From CADEED01 sp035995425 (GTDB lineage: Bacteria > Pseudomonadota > Gammaproteobacteria > Steroidobacterales > Steroidobacteraceae): 21,047 nucleotides of DNA. The stretch covers positions 1 to 21,047 of the forward strand of contig DASYKM010000184.1 in NCBI GenBank assembly GCA_035995425.1, written 5' to 3'. The position numbers and the translations under genes are program-made. The first letter of the stretch is position 1. Each line of letters opens with the position of its first letter. Positions 7,310 to 14,842 of this stretch are shown piece after piece. The notes beneath the pieces were generated by a model. That model did not search any database. It saw only the letters and a list, made by a program, of their open reading frames with translations, and was not told where the DNA came from.

Positions 7310-8014
7310 ATGGCACTCATCGAACTGCGCAACCTCGGCAAGATCTACCAATCCGGCGACACCGAGTTTGCCGCGCTACACGACGTGAATCTCTCCATCG
7401 AACGCGGCGAGTTCGTGGCGATCTCGGGCTCGTCGGGTTCGGGCAAGTCGACGCTGATGAACCTGCTCGGCTGCCTCGACTCCCCGTCGCGCGGCAGTTA
7501 TTTGTTAGCCGATCGCGACGTGGCGAAGCTGTCGCGCATCGAGCTCGCGAAGGTGCGCAACGAATTCATCGGTTTCGTGTTCCAGAGCTTCAACCTGCTC
7601 AAGCGCACCTCGGCGGTCGAGAACGTCGAGCTGCCGCTGATCTACGCCAAGGTACCCATTGCCGAACGGCACAAGCGTGCCAAGGAAGCGCTGGACCGCG
7701 TCGGCCTTTCGCATCGCGCGGGACACCATCCTTCGCAATTGTCGGGCGGCCAGCAACAACGCGTGGCGATCGCGCGTGCGTTGGTGACCAACCCGCCGTT
7801 GATACTCGCCGACGAACCCACGGGCAATCTCGATTCCGTGACGACGGTCGAGATCATGAAGCTGCTGTCGGATCTGCAGGCTTCCGGCATGACCATCGTG
7901 TTCGTCACGCATGAGCCCGACGTCGCGGCCTATGCCGCGCGCAAACTACTGCTCAAGGACGGTGGCGTCGTCAGCGACGAACGCCAGAAACCCGTGCTCA
8001 AGGAGATTTCATGA
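7310..8014 (+). CDS. ABC transporter ATP-binding protein (MacB/LolD-type)
   Basis: 234 aa nucleotide-binding subunit that powers the exporter. Walker A is GSSGSGKST (40-48), the Q-loop Gln is 92 in FQSFNLL, the signature is LSGGQQQ (144-150), Walker B is LILADE (164-169) with Glu169 as catalytic base, and the H-loop His is 201 in FVTHEPD. Length and motif wording match the LolD/MacB/FtsE branch. I chose the ATG at 7310 because the protein then begins MALIELRNLGKIY, the usual start for the family; an earlier in-frame start at 7223 would overlap the adaptor gene by 77 bases. No good Shine-Dalgarno is visible, so coupling to the adaptor's translation is likely. Its stop overlaps the permease start (ATGA, 8011-8014). 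In E. coli MacB this domain is fused to the permease; here it is separate. Confidence 0.95.
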   Translation: MALIELRNLGKIYQSGDTEFAALHDVNLSIERGEFVAISGSSGSGKSTLMNLLGCLDSPSRGSYLLADRDVAKLSRIELAKVRNEFIGFVFQSFNLLKRTSAVENVELPLIYAKVPIAERHKRAKEALDRVGLSHRAGHHPSQLSGGQQQRVAIARALVTNPPLILADEPTGNLDSVTTVEIMKLLSDLQASGMTIVFVTHEPDVAAYAARKLLLKDGGVVSDERQKPVLKEIS

Positions 8015-9243
8015 TTCCGGCCGGTGAAACTCTGCGTCTCGCGGGAATCGCGCTGACGCGAAACAAGATGCGCTCCTTTCTCACCGCGCTCGGCATCATC
8101 ATCGGTGTCGGCGCCGTGATCTTCATGCAGTCGATCGGCGAGGGCGCGAAGTCACGCGTGCGCGCGCAGATCGAAGGCGCCGGCACCAACATCGTCATGT
8201 TGTTCTCGGGATCGAGCCAGGGGCCAGGTGGCCGCGGCGGTCAGGGCTCACAGCCCACGATCACCTGGGAAGACATGCGTGCGATTCAGACCGAGTTGCC
8301 TTCGGTCGGCGCAGTCGCGCCGCAGATGAACGCCAGCCAGCCGGTGATCTCCGAGACCAACACCTGGAACACGCAGATCACGGGCACGACGCCCGACTTC
8401 TTCACGATCCGCAATTGGCCGGTGTCGAGCGGCGCGATGTTCACGGCCTCGGACCAGGCGGGCGCCGCCAAGAATGCGGTGGTTGGGCAGACGGCCGCGG
8501 AAAACCTGTTCGGTCCCGGCGTTGACCCCATCGGGCAGATCATCCGGATTCGTGACGCGCCGTTCACCATCATTGGTGTGCTCGAGCGCAAAGGTCAGAA
8601 CGCGATGGGTTCGGACCAGGACGACGTCATTTTCATTCCGATGTCCACCTTCCAGTCGCGCATGCAGCGCGGGCTGGGCAAGTTCGTGCCGGGCCGTATC
8701 TTCGTGAGCGCCGTGTCGCCGGAAGCCATTCCGCGTGCACGCCAGGAAATCGGCGCGTTGCTGCGCGAACGCCATCGTCTCGGACCCGAAGACGAAGACG
8801 ATTTCTCCACCAGCAGCATGGCGGAGATGACCAGCATGCTCACCTCGACGCAGGACACGGTCACGAGCCTGTTGTTCTCGGTGGCGCTGGTCTCGCTGAT
8901 AGTGGGGGGCATCGGCGTCATGAACATCATGCTGGTGTCGGTGACCGAGCGCACGCGCGAGATCGGCATTCGCATGGCCGTCGGCGCGCAGCCCGCCGAC
9001 ATCATGGCGCAGTTCCTGGTCGAAGCGCTGGTGCTCGCCGCCATTGGCGGTGCGCTCGGTGTCATTTTCGGCGTCGGATTCGGCTACCTGCTGGCGAGCA
9101 AGTTCGGCTGGACCATGGTTACGCGCACCTCGATCGTGGTGGCGGCACTCGCGGTCAGCGCCGGCGTCGGGGTGGTGTTTGGACTGTATCCGGCGCGCAA
9201 GGCTTCGCGGCTCGATCCGATCGAGGCCCTTCGCTACGAGTGA
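8011..9243 (+). CDS. ABC transporter permease (MacB/FtsX-type)
   Basis: 410 aa inner-membrane protein with the MacB/FtsX layout. The first membrane helix (about 21-40) is followed by a large periplasmic domain (about 42-280), then three further helices (about 285-309, 333-361 and 373-393). The conserved VTERTREIGIRMAVGA coupling segment is at about 311-326, and the family-typical end YPARKASRLDPIEALRYE closes the protein. MacB-type proteins transmit ATP-driven conformational change to a periplasmic adaptor and do not themselves form a classic drug channel. A Gly/Gln/Ser-rich loop (about 66-81) mirrors the Gly/Gln-rich segments of the adaptor. AAGGAG seven bases upstream and the 4-base overlap with the ATPase gene fix the start. 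Substrates cannot be read from the sequence; macrolides, lipoproteins or peptides are possible. Confidence 0.94.
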   Translation: MIPAGETLRLAGIALTRNKMRSFLTALGIIIGVGAVIFMQSIGEGAKSRVRAQIEGAGTNIVMLFSGSSQGPGGRGGQGSQPTITWEDMRAIQTELPSVGAVAPQMNASQPVISETNTWNTQITGTTPDFFTIRNWPVSSGAMFTASDQAGAAKNAVVGQTAAENLFGPGVDPIGQIIRIRDAPFTIIGVLERKGQNAMGSDQDDVIFIPMSTFQSRMQRGLGKFVPGRIFVSAVSPEAIPRARQEIGALLRERHRLGPEDEDDFSTSSMAEMTSMLTSTQDTVTSLLFSVALVSLIVGGIGVMNIMLVSVTERTREIGIRMAVGAQPADIMAQFLVEALVLAAIGGALGVIFGVGFGYLLASKFGWTMVTRTSIVVAALAVSAGVGVVFGLYPARKASRLDPIEALRYE

Positions 9244-9264
9244 TGGGCTCCTATTTCGTCTAAT

Positions 9265-9292
9265 TTGGTTTGATTTGGGGCCCGCATATACT
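9265..9292 (+). promoter_or_regulatory. Sigma-70-like promoter candidate for the exported oxidoreductase genes
   Basis: TTGGTT (9265-9270), a 16-base spacer and TATACT (9287-9292) lie in the 83-bp gap between the permease stop and the oxidoreductase ATG at 9327. This would give a leader of roughly 27 bases. The surrounding AT-rich stretch is unusual for this window, which supports a promoter. Matched by eye. Confidence 0.45.
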
Positions 9293-9326
9293 CGGCGTCC
9301 CTTCCAGCCAGAATGGATTCGCAGCC

Positions 9327-10691
9327 ATGAAAAAGTCGATCACGCGGCGTGAGGTGATTCGAAGTGCTGCCATCGGCGCTGCCGTTGCGCCGCTCGTCAT
9401 TTCTTCACGGGCATGGGGCGCCAACAAGCGGATCCGTGTCGGTCAGATCGGCTGCGGCCGCATCGCCCAGGGCCACGACATGCCCGGCGTCATCAAATCC
9501 GATCTCGCCGACTACGTGGCGATCTGTGAGCTCGATTCGAAGCGTCTCGCCGATGGCGTGAAGATCATCGAGAAGTCGTACACCGATCGCAACATGAAGG
9601 CGCCGCAGATCCGCACCTTCGACAACTACCGCGAGCTCATCGGTCGCAAGGACATCGATGCGGTGGTCATCAGCACGCCGGACCATTGGCACGCCGAGCT
9701 CGCGCTCGGGGCCATCGAGTCGGGCAAGGATGTCTATCTACAGAAGCCGTTCACCATGACGCACGCCGAGGGTGTGATCCTGCGCGATGCGGTCAAGCGG
9801 CACGGCCGCATCCTGCAGGTGGGCAGCCAGCAGCGATCGTGGGAGCAATTCCGGCGCGCCGCCGAGCTCATCCGCTCGGGCCGCATCGGCAATGTGCAGC
9901 GCGTGGAAATCGGCCTGCCCATCGACCCGACCGCGCCGGATACGCCGCCCGAGGCGATTCCGGAAAACCTCGACTTCGGGCAGTGGTTAGGGCCGACGCC
10001 GGCCAGGTACTACACGGAAATGCGGGTTCACCCGCGCGAGGGCTACAGCCGGCCGGGCTGGCTGCGCCACGACGCTCACTGCCTCGGCATGATCACCGGT
10101 TGGGGCGCGCATCACTACGACACCATGCACTGGGCGCTGCAGTTCGAAGACACCGGCCCCTCGAAAGTTTCGGGCAAGGGCGAGTTCCCGGACCCGGACC
10201 GCATCTGGAACGTGCACGGTGCCTATGACGTGACGCTCGAGTACCCGCGGAAGGTGGTCGTGAACGTCTCGGACAAATACAACACCGGCCTCAAGTTCAT
10301 CGGTGACGAGGGCTGGATCTGGGTGACGCGCGAAGGCACGGGCACCACCTCGAGCGATCCGCAAGCCAAGGGCGCAAACCTGCCGCCGCTCGACGCCAGC
10401 GATCCGAAGCTGCTCGATCCGAAGGGTCTGTCGCATACGCTGCCGGTGAGCAAGTCGCATCACAAGAACTGGCTCGAGAGCGTGGCCTCGCGCAAGACGC
10501 CGCTGGCGCCGGCGTGGGTGGCCCATCGCAGCAACACCGCCTGCATCGTCAGCTGGATCGCGATGAAGTTAGGCCGTCCGCTCGAGTGGGATCCGAAGAC
10601 GGAGCGCTTCAAGAACGACGAAGAAGCGAACTCGATGCTGTCGCGCGGCGAACGTTCGCCTTACGGCGCCGCGAACCTGGCCAAGGCCTGA
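9327..10691 (+). CDS. Gfo/Idh/MocA family oxidoreductase with Tat-type signal
   Basis: 454 aa. The N-terminus reads KKSITRREVIRSAAIGAA, with a twin-arginine-like TRREVIR motif, a hydrophobic stretch and a probable cleavage near ISSRAWGA (about residue 31), so export by the Tat system is likely. The Rossmann nucleotide-binding domain follows, with VGQIGCGRIA (38-47), TPDHWH (117-122) and the family's lysine-proline pair in LQKPF (Lys140-Pro141). The C-terminal substrate domain has the conserved GWGAHHYDTMHWAL segment near 258-271. The family catalyses NAD(P)-dependent oxidoreduction of sugars, inositols and related polyols. The Tat route would let it carry its folded cofactor outward, as in Zymomonas glucose-fructose oxidoreductase. 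The ATG at 9327 is preferred because the signal starts there. A second oxidoreductase follows 39 bases downstream. Substrate unknown. Confidence 0.9.
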   Translation: MKKSITRREVIRSAAIGAAVAPLVISSRAWGANKRIRVGQIGCGRIAQGHDMPGVIKSDLADYVAICELDSKRLADGVKIIEKSYTDRNMKAPQIRTFDNYRELIGRKDIDAVVISTPDHWHAELALGAIESGKDVYLQKPFTMTHAEGVILRDAVKRHGRILQVGSQQRSWEQFRRAAELIRSGRIGNVQRVEIGLPIDPTAPDTPPEAIPENLDFGQWLGPTPARYYTEMRVHPREGYSRPGWLRHDAHCLGMITGWGAHHYDTMHWALQFEDTGPSKVSGKGEFPDPDRIWNVHGAYDVTLEYPRKVVVNVSDKYNTGLKFIGDEGWIWVTREGTGTTSSDPQAKGANLPPLDASDPKLLDPKGLSHTLPVSKSHHKNWLESVASRKTPLAPAWVAHRSNTACIVSWIAMKLGRPLEWDPKTERFKNDEEANSMLSRGERSPYGAANLAKA

Positions 10692-10715
10692 CCGCAAGAG
10701 CTGACCACAATCCGC

Positions 10716-10722
10716 AAAGGAG
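10716..10722 (+). promoter_or_regulatory. Ribosome-binding site AAAGGAG deciding a TTG start
   Basis: AAAGGAG is followed by eight bases and then TTG at 10731. It is one of the strongest Shine-Dalgarno sequences in the window and supports the TTG as the start of the second oxidoreductase. However, the same stretch, read in frame, also encodes the basic residues one would expect in the signal peptide if translation started earlier. Confidence 0.6.
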
Positions 10723-10730
10723 CGGCCGCC

Positions 10731-12074
10731 TTGGTGGCGGCCGCGTTTGCGTGCATCGCGGGCATCGCGAACGCGCAGAGCAAGGAAGGCCCCGTGCAAT
10801 TGATCACTCTCGATCCCGGACATTTCCACGCTGCGCTGGTGCAGAAGTTCATGCTGCCAGGCGTGGCTCCGGAGGTGCTGGTATTCGCGCCGGAAGGCGA
10901 CGACGTCGTGCAGCATCTGAAGCGTATCGATGCGTTCAATTCGCGAAGCGACGACCCTACGCACTGGATCGAGCAAATATACATCGGCCCTGACTATCTG
11001 CAGCGTGCGCTCGCGCCGCGCGCCTTGCCGGTAGTCGTGGTCATCTCGGGCAACAACGAACGCAAGACGGAATTCATCGCGAAATCGATCGCCGCGGGAT
11101 TCAACGTGCTCGCCGACAAGCCGATGGTGATCCGGCCTTCCGACTTCAAACAACTCGAAGCCGACTTCGCGAACGCGGAGAAGAAAGGCGTATTGCTCTA
11201 CGACATCATGACCGAGCGTTTCGAGATCACGACGATGTTGCAGCGTGCGTTCTCGCGGCAGCCGGAATTGTTCGGCACGCTCGAGCAGGGCACGCCTGAC
11301 AATCCCGCCATCTCGAAAATCAGCGTCCACAATTTCTCCAAGGTGGTCGCCGGGGCGCAGCTCAAGCGTCCGCAGTGGTTCTTCGATCCGGCGCAACAGG
11401 GCGCGGGCATCGTCGATGTCACCACGCACCTGGTCGATCTCGTGCAGTGGGAGGCATTTCCGGAAGTCACGTTGAAGCCGGCCGACGTCAAGGTGCTCGA
11501 GGCGCGGCGCTGGGCAACGCCGATCACGCTCGAACAATTCCGACGTTTGACAGGGGCGACAGAATTTCCCGCGTTCCTCTCGCCGTACATCAAGGATGGC
11601 GTCCTGCAGGCACCAGCCAACGGCGAGTTCACGTACGCGCTGAAAGGCGTGCATGCACGCGTGTCGGTGACCTGGGATTTCGAGGCGCCTCCCGGCGCGG
11701 GCGACACCCACTTCTCGGTGATGCGTGGCACAAAGGTGTCGCTCACCATCAGGCAAGGGGCGGAGCAGGGCTACAAGCCGGTGCTGTATGTGGAGCGCAA
11801 TCCTTCCGTGACCGCGGACGCGCACGAGAAGGTGCTGCGATCGGCGCTCGCGGCCGTCGCCAAGGTCTATCCGGGCATCGACGTCAAACGCGAAGGCGAG
11901 CTGTTTGTCATCACCGTTCCCGAGAAATATCACAACGGCCACGAAGCGCATTTCACGCAGGTCACCGAGCATTTCCTGAAATACCTGCGCGCCGGCAAGC
12001 TTCCCGGGTGGGAAGTGCCGAACATGCTGACCAAGTACGCCACGATCATGCAGGCGTATGAAATGAGTCGCTAA
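10731..12074 (+). CDS. Gfo/Idh/MocA-like oxidoreductase with putative-oxidoreductase C-terminal domain, Sec-type signal
   Basis: 447 aa from the TTG. The N-terminus is a hydrophobic stretch ending in IANA-QS, a good signal-peptidase site, so periplasmic location is likely. DPGHFHAALVQ (28-38) is the conserved start of the mature domain. The Rossmann-like part has VVVVISGNNE, and the family lysine-proline pair is in LADKPMVI (Lys130-Pro131). The C-terminal half, with the FDPAQQGAGIVDVTTHLVDLVQW stretch around 220-242 and a long beta-rich end, fits the group annotated as putative oxidoreductase C-terminal domain proteins. It follows the Tat-exported Gfo/Idh protein by 39 bases and is probably co-transcribed. 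Chemistry and substrate are unknown; a sugar or glycoside is the natural guess. The start is uncertain, because from TTG the signal lacks positive charges; see findings. Confidence 0.82.
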   Translation: MVAAAFACIAGIANAQSKEGPVQLITLDPGHFHAALVQKFMLPGVAPEVLVFAPEGDDVVQHLKRIDAFNSRSDDPTHWIEQIYIGPDYLQRALAPRALPVVVVISGNNERKTEFIAKSIAAGFNVLADKPMVIRPSDFKQLEADFANAEKKGVLLYDIMTERFEITTMLQRAFSRQPELFGTLEQGTPDNPAISKISVHNFSKVVAGAQLKRPQWFFDPAQQGAGIVDVTTHLVDLVQWEAFPEVTLKPADVKVLEARRWATPITLEQFRRLTGATEFPAFLSPYIKDGVLQAPANGEFTYALKGVHARVSVTWDFEAPPGAGDTHFSVMRGTKVSLTIRQGAEQGYKPVLYVERNPSVTADAHEKVLRSALAAVAKVYPGIDVKREGELFVITVPEKYHNGHEAHFTQVTEHFLKYLRAGKLPGWEVPNMLTKYATIMQAYEMSR

Positions 12075-12081
12075 GAAGGCT

Positions 12082-12129
12082 TGCACCGCCGCGGAGCCGC
12101 TTTTCGCGCGTACGCTTCGCCGCGGTGCA
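12082..12129. repeat. Inverted repeat (TGCACCGC / GCGGTGCA) between oxidoreductase and glgP
   Basis: TGCACCGC (12082-12089) pairs with GCGGTGCA (12122-12129) across a GC-rich loop that can itself fold. It begins 8 bases after the oxidoreductase stop. A short T run (12101-12104) lies inside the loop rather than after the stem, so this is not a textbook terminator. It could be an mRNA 3'-end stabiliser or an attenuator ahead of glgP. Confidence 0.35.
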
Positions 12130-12171
12130 GATTGTCACGCGATTGTGGCAAATCCTCTGGAAATTCCCTGC

Positions 12172-14760
12172 ATGAATCTTGCAGAGTCCGGACAACAACC
12201 TCGACGAGGCAAACCTTCCGTGAGTCCTCCCGTAACCAGTCTCTCGAGCCTCACGGGCAGTCCGCCGCGGATTGACGAAGATCGCGTTGCCATGAGCAAG
12301 GAGGCGCTCAAGCACGCCTTCCTCGACAACCTCTTCTACATACAGGGCAAGTTTCCGGCACTCGCCACCAAGACCGATTACTACATGGCGCTGGCTTACG
12401 CCGTGCGCGATCGCATGCTGCAGCGCTGGATCAGCACGGCGGCCGCGTATACGAAGCAGGGCTCGCGAACCGTCGCCTATCTGTCGGCCGAGTTCCTCAT
12501 GGGGCCGCACCTCGGCAACAACCTCATCAACCTCGGCATCTATGAAACCGCACGCACCGCGGTCGCCGAGCTCGGCCTCGACCTCGAAGAGTTGTTAGCG
12601 CACGAAGACGAGCCTGGTTTGGGCAACGGTGGTCTCGGGCGCCTCGCGGCCTGTTTCATCGATTCGCTGGCGACGCTCGAAGTGCCCGCCCTCGGTTACG
12701 GCATCCGCTACGAATTCGGCATCTTCCAGCAGGAAATCGTCGACGGCTGGCAGGTGGAGAAGACCGACAAGTGGCTGCGCTACGGCAACCCGTGGGAAAT
12801 CGCGCGGCCCGAATGGTGCTGCGACGTGAAGTTCGGCGGCCACACCGAAGTCTGGTACGACGAATTCAGCCGCAAGCGCACGCGCTGGGTGCCGGGCCAC
12901 ATCGTCAACGGCATTCCTTACGACACACCGATTCTTGGCTATCACGTCAACACCTCCAACACGCTGCGGCTGTGGAAGGCCGAGGCTCCTGAATCCTTCG
13001 ACTTCGGCACGTTCAACCGCGGGGACTACTACGGCGCGGTCAACCAGAAGGTGGCCAGCGAAAATCTCACCAAGGTTCTCTATCCGAACGACGAACAGGC
13101 GAGGGGCAAGGAGCTGCGGCTCGAGCAGCAATACTTCTTCGTGTCGTGTTCGCTCCAGGACATGCTGCGCATCTGCAAGGTCCAGAAGATTCCGCCGGAG
13201 CGCTTCCACGAGAAATTCGCGATCCAGATGAATGACACGCATCCGTCGATTGCCGTGGCGGAGCTCATGCGCCTGCTGGTCGACGAGATGAACCTCGAGT
13301 GGGATCGCGCCTGGGCGATTACCCGGCAGACGTGTTCCTACACCAATCACACGCTGTTGCCGGAGGCGCTCGAGCGCTGGCCGCTGCCCATGTTCGGCCG
13401 CCTGCTGCCGCGCATCCTCGAAATCATCTACGAGATCAACGCGCGCCATCTCGATGAAGTGCGCATGGCCTTCTTCGGCGACGAGCAGCGCATCTCGCGC
13501 CTTTCACTCATCGACGAGGCCGGCGAGCGCTATGTGCGCATGGCGCACCTGGCGAGCGTCGGCAGTCATGCCATCAACGGCGTCGCGGCGCTGCACTCGG
13601 AGCTCCTCAAGAGCGACGTGCTCAGCGACTTCGCGGCTCTGTGGCCAAACAAGTTTTCCAACAAGACCAACGGCGTGACTCCACGTCGATGGATGGTGTT
13701 GTCCAATCCGCGCCTCGCGCACTGCATCACTCAACGCATCGGTGAAGGCTGGATCCGCGACCTGTACGAGCTGCGCAAACTCGAGCCGTTGGTCGACGAT
13801 CCGGATTTCCGGGCGGAGTGGCGCCAGATCAAGCACGCCAACAAGACGGCGCTGGCCGGACTCATCGAACAACGCACCGGCGTGATCGTCGATCCGTCGG
13901 CGATCTTCGACGTGCAGGTCAAGCGCATCCACGAATACAAGCGCCAGCACCTCAACATCCTGCATGTCATCGCGCTCTATCACCGGCTGAAGACCGATCC
14001 GAAGTTCACGATGGAGCCGCGCGTGTTCGTATTCGGTGGCAAGGCGGCGCCGGGCTACTTCCTGGCGAAGCTCATCATCCGCCTGATCACCGCGGCGGCG
14101 GAGATCATCAACCGCGACCCGGGTGTGCGCGATCTCATCAAGGTCGTTTATCTTCCGAACTTCAACGTGACCAACGGCCAGAAGATCTATCCAGCGGCCG
14201 ACCTGTCCGAGCAGATCTCAACGGCCGGCAAGGAAGCGTCCGGCACGGGCAACATGAAGTTCCAGATGAATGGTGCCTTGACCATCGGAACCGTGGACGG
14301 CGCCAACATCGAGATCTGCGAAGAAGTCGGCGTCGAGAATTTCTTCCTGTTCGGCCTCGAAGCCCACGAAGTCGCGGCGCGGCGCGCCGCGGGATACCAC
14401 CCCATGGAGTTTGTCGAGCAGAACGAAGAACTGCAGGCCGTCATTCAACTCATCCGCGATGGCTTCTTCTCGCGCGGCAACAGCAGTCAGTTCCAGCCGC
14501 TCATCGACAATCTCGTGTATCACGATCCGTACTTCGTGTTCGCCGACTACCAGTCGTACGCCGATTGCCAGGCACTCGTCGACCAGAGCTACCGCGACAA
14601 GGAAGGCTGGACGCGGATGTCCATCCTCAATTCCGCGCGCTCGGGCAAGTTCTCTTCGGATCGCACCATCCGCGAGTACTGCAACGACATCTGGAGGGTG
14701 AAGGCCGTGCCCGTCCAGCTACTCTCGCAGGAAGAAGTGAAGGCCGGTCTCCTGCAGTAA
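12172..14760 (+). CDS. glgP: Glycogen/starch alpha-glucan phosphorylase
   Basis: 862 aa, cytoplasmic. It releases glucose-1-phosphate from the non-reducing ends of alpha-1,4-glucans using pyridoxal phosphate. Recognisable family blocks in order are GNGGLGRLAACF (about 151-162), NDTHPS, YTNHTLLPEALERW, WPNKFSNKTNGVTPRRW, KRIHEYKRQHLN, GGKAAPGYFLAK and the cofactor site EASGTGNMK, with Lys696 as the Schiff-base lysine. All active-site blocks look intact. It is slightly longer than E. coli GlgP (about 815 aa) because of an N-terminal extension rich in Ser/Pro. The start is ambiguous: GTG at 12145 and ATG at 12292 are in frame, but only the ATG at 12172 has a purine-rich GGAA about nine bases upstream. 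No other glycogen gene is nearby; it sits between exported oxidoreductases, 97 bases after one and 82 bases before the next. Confidence 0.96.
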   Translation: MNLAESGQQPRRGKPSVSPPVTSLSSLTGSPPRIDEDRVAMSKEALKHAFLDNLFYIQGKFPALATKTDYYMALAYAVRDRMLQRWISTAAAYTKQGSRTVAYLSAEFLMGPHLGNNLINLGIYETARTAVAELGLDLEELLAHEDEPGLGNGGLGRLAACFIDSLATLEVPALGYGIRYEFGIFQQEIVDGWQVEKTDKWLRYGNPWEIARPEWCCDVKFGGHTEVWYDEFSRKRTRWVPGHIVNGIPYDTPILGYHVNTSNTLRLWKAEAPESFDFGTFNRGDYYGAVNQKVASENLTKVLYPNDEQARGKELRLEQQYFFVSCSLQDMLRICKVQKIPPERFHEKFAIQMNDTHPSIAVAELMRLLVDEMNLEWDRAWAITRQTCSYTNHTLLPEALERWPLPMFGRLLPRILEIIYEINARHLDEVRMAFFGDEQRISRLSLIDEAGERYVRMAHLASVGSHAINGVAALHSELLKSDVLSDFAALWPNKFSNKTNGVTPRRWMVLSNPRLAHCITQRIGEGWIRDLYELRKLEPLVDDPDFRAEWRQIKHANKTALAGLIEQRTGVIVDPSAIFDVQVKRIHEYKRQHLNILHVIALYHRLKTDPKFTMEPRVFVFGGKAAPGYFLAKLIIRLITAAAEIINRDPGVRDLIKVVYLPNFNVTNGQKIYPAADLSEQISTAGKEASGTGNMKFQMNGALTIGTVDGANIEICEEVGVENFFLFGLEAHEVAARRAAGYHPMEFVEQNEELQAVIQLIRDGFFSRGNSSQFQPLIDNLVYHDPYFVFADYQSYADCQALVDQSYRDKEGWTRMSILNSARSGKFSSDRTIREYCNDIWRVKAVPVQLLSQEEVKAGLLQ

Positions 14761-14842
14761 TCCGCCTGTCCCCATTTCCGTTGCGCGTGGCAAGATATCC
14801 GCCCGCGTGCGGACGCGAGTGCAGCGACTCAAGGAGAAGGGG

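Noticed and set aside
10569..12086. 505-codon open frame on the minus strand
   Set aside because: It is antisense to the second Gfo/Idh-like gene, which has recognisable family motifs and a signal peptide. The antisense product is Arg/His/Asp/Leu-rich with no recognisable domain, typical of shadow frames in GC-rich coding DNA.
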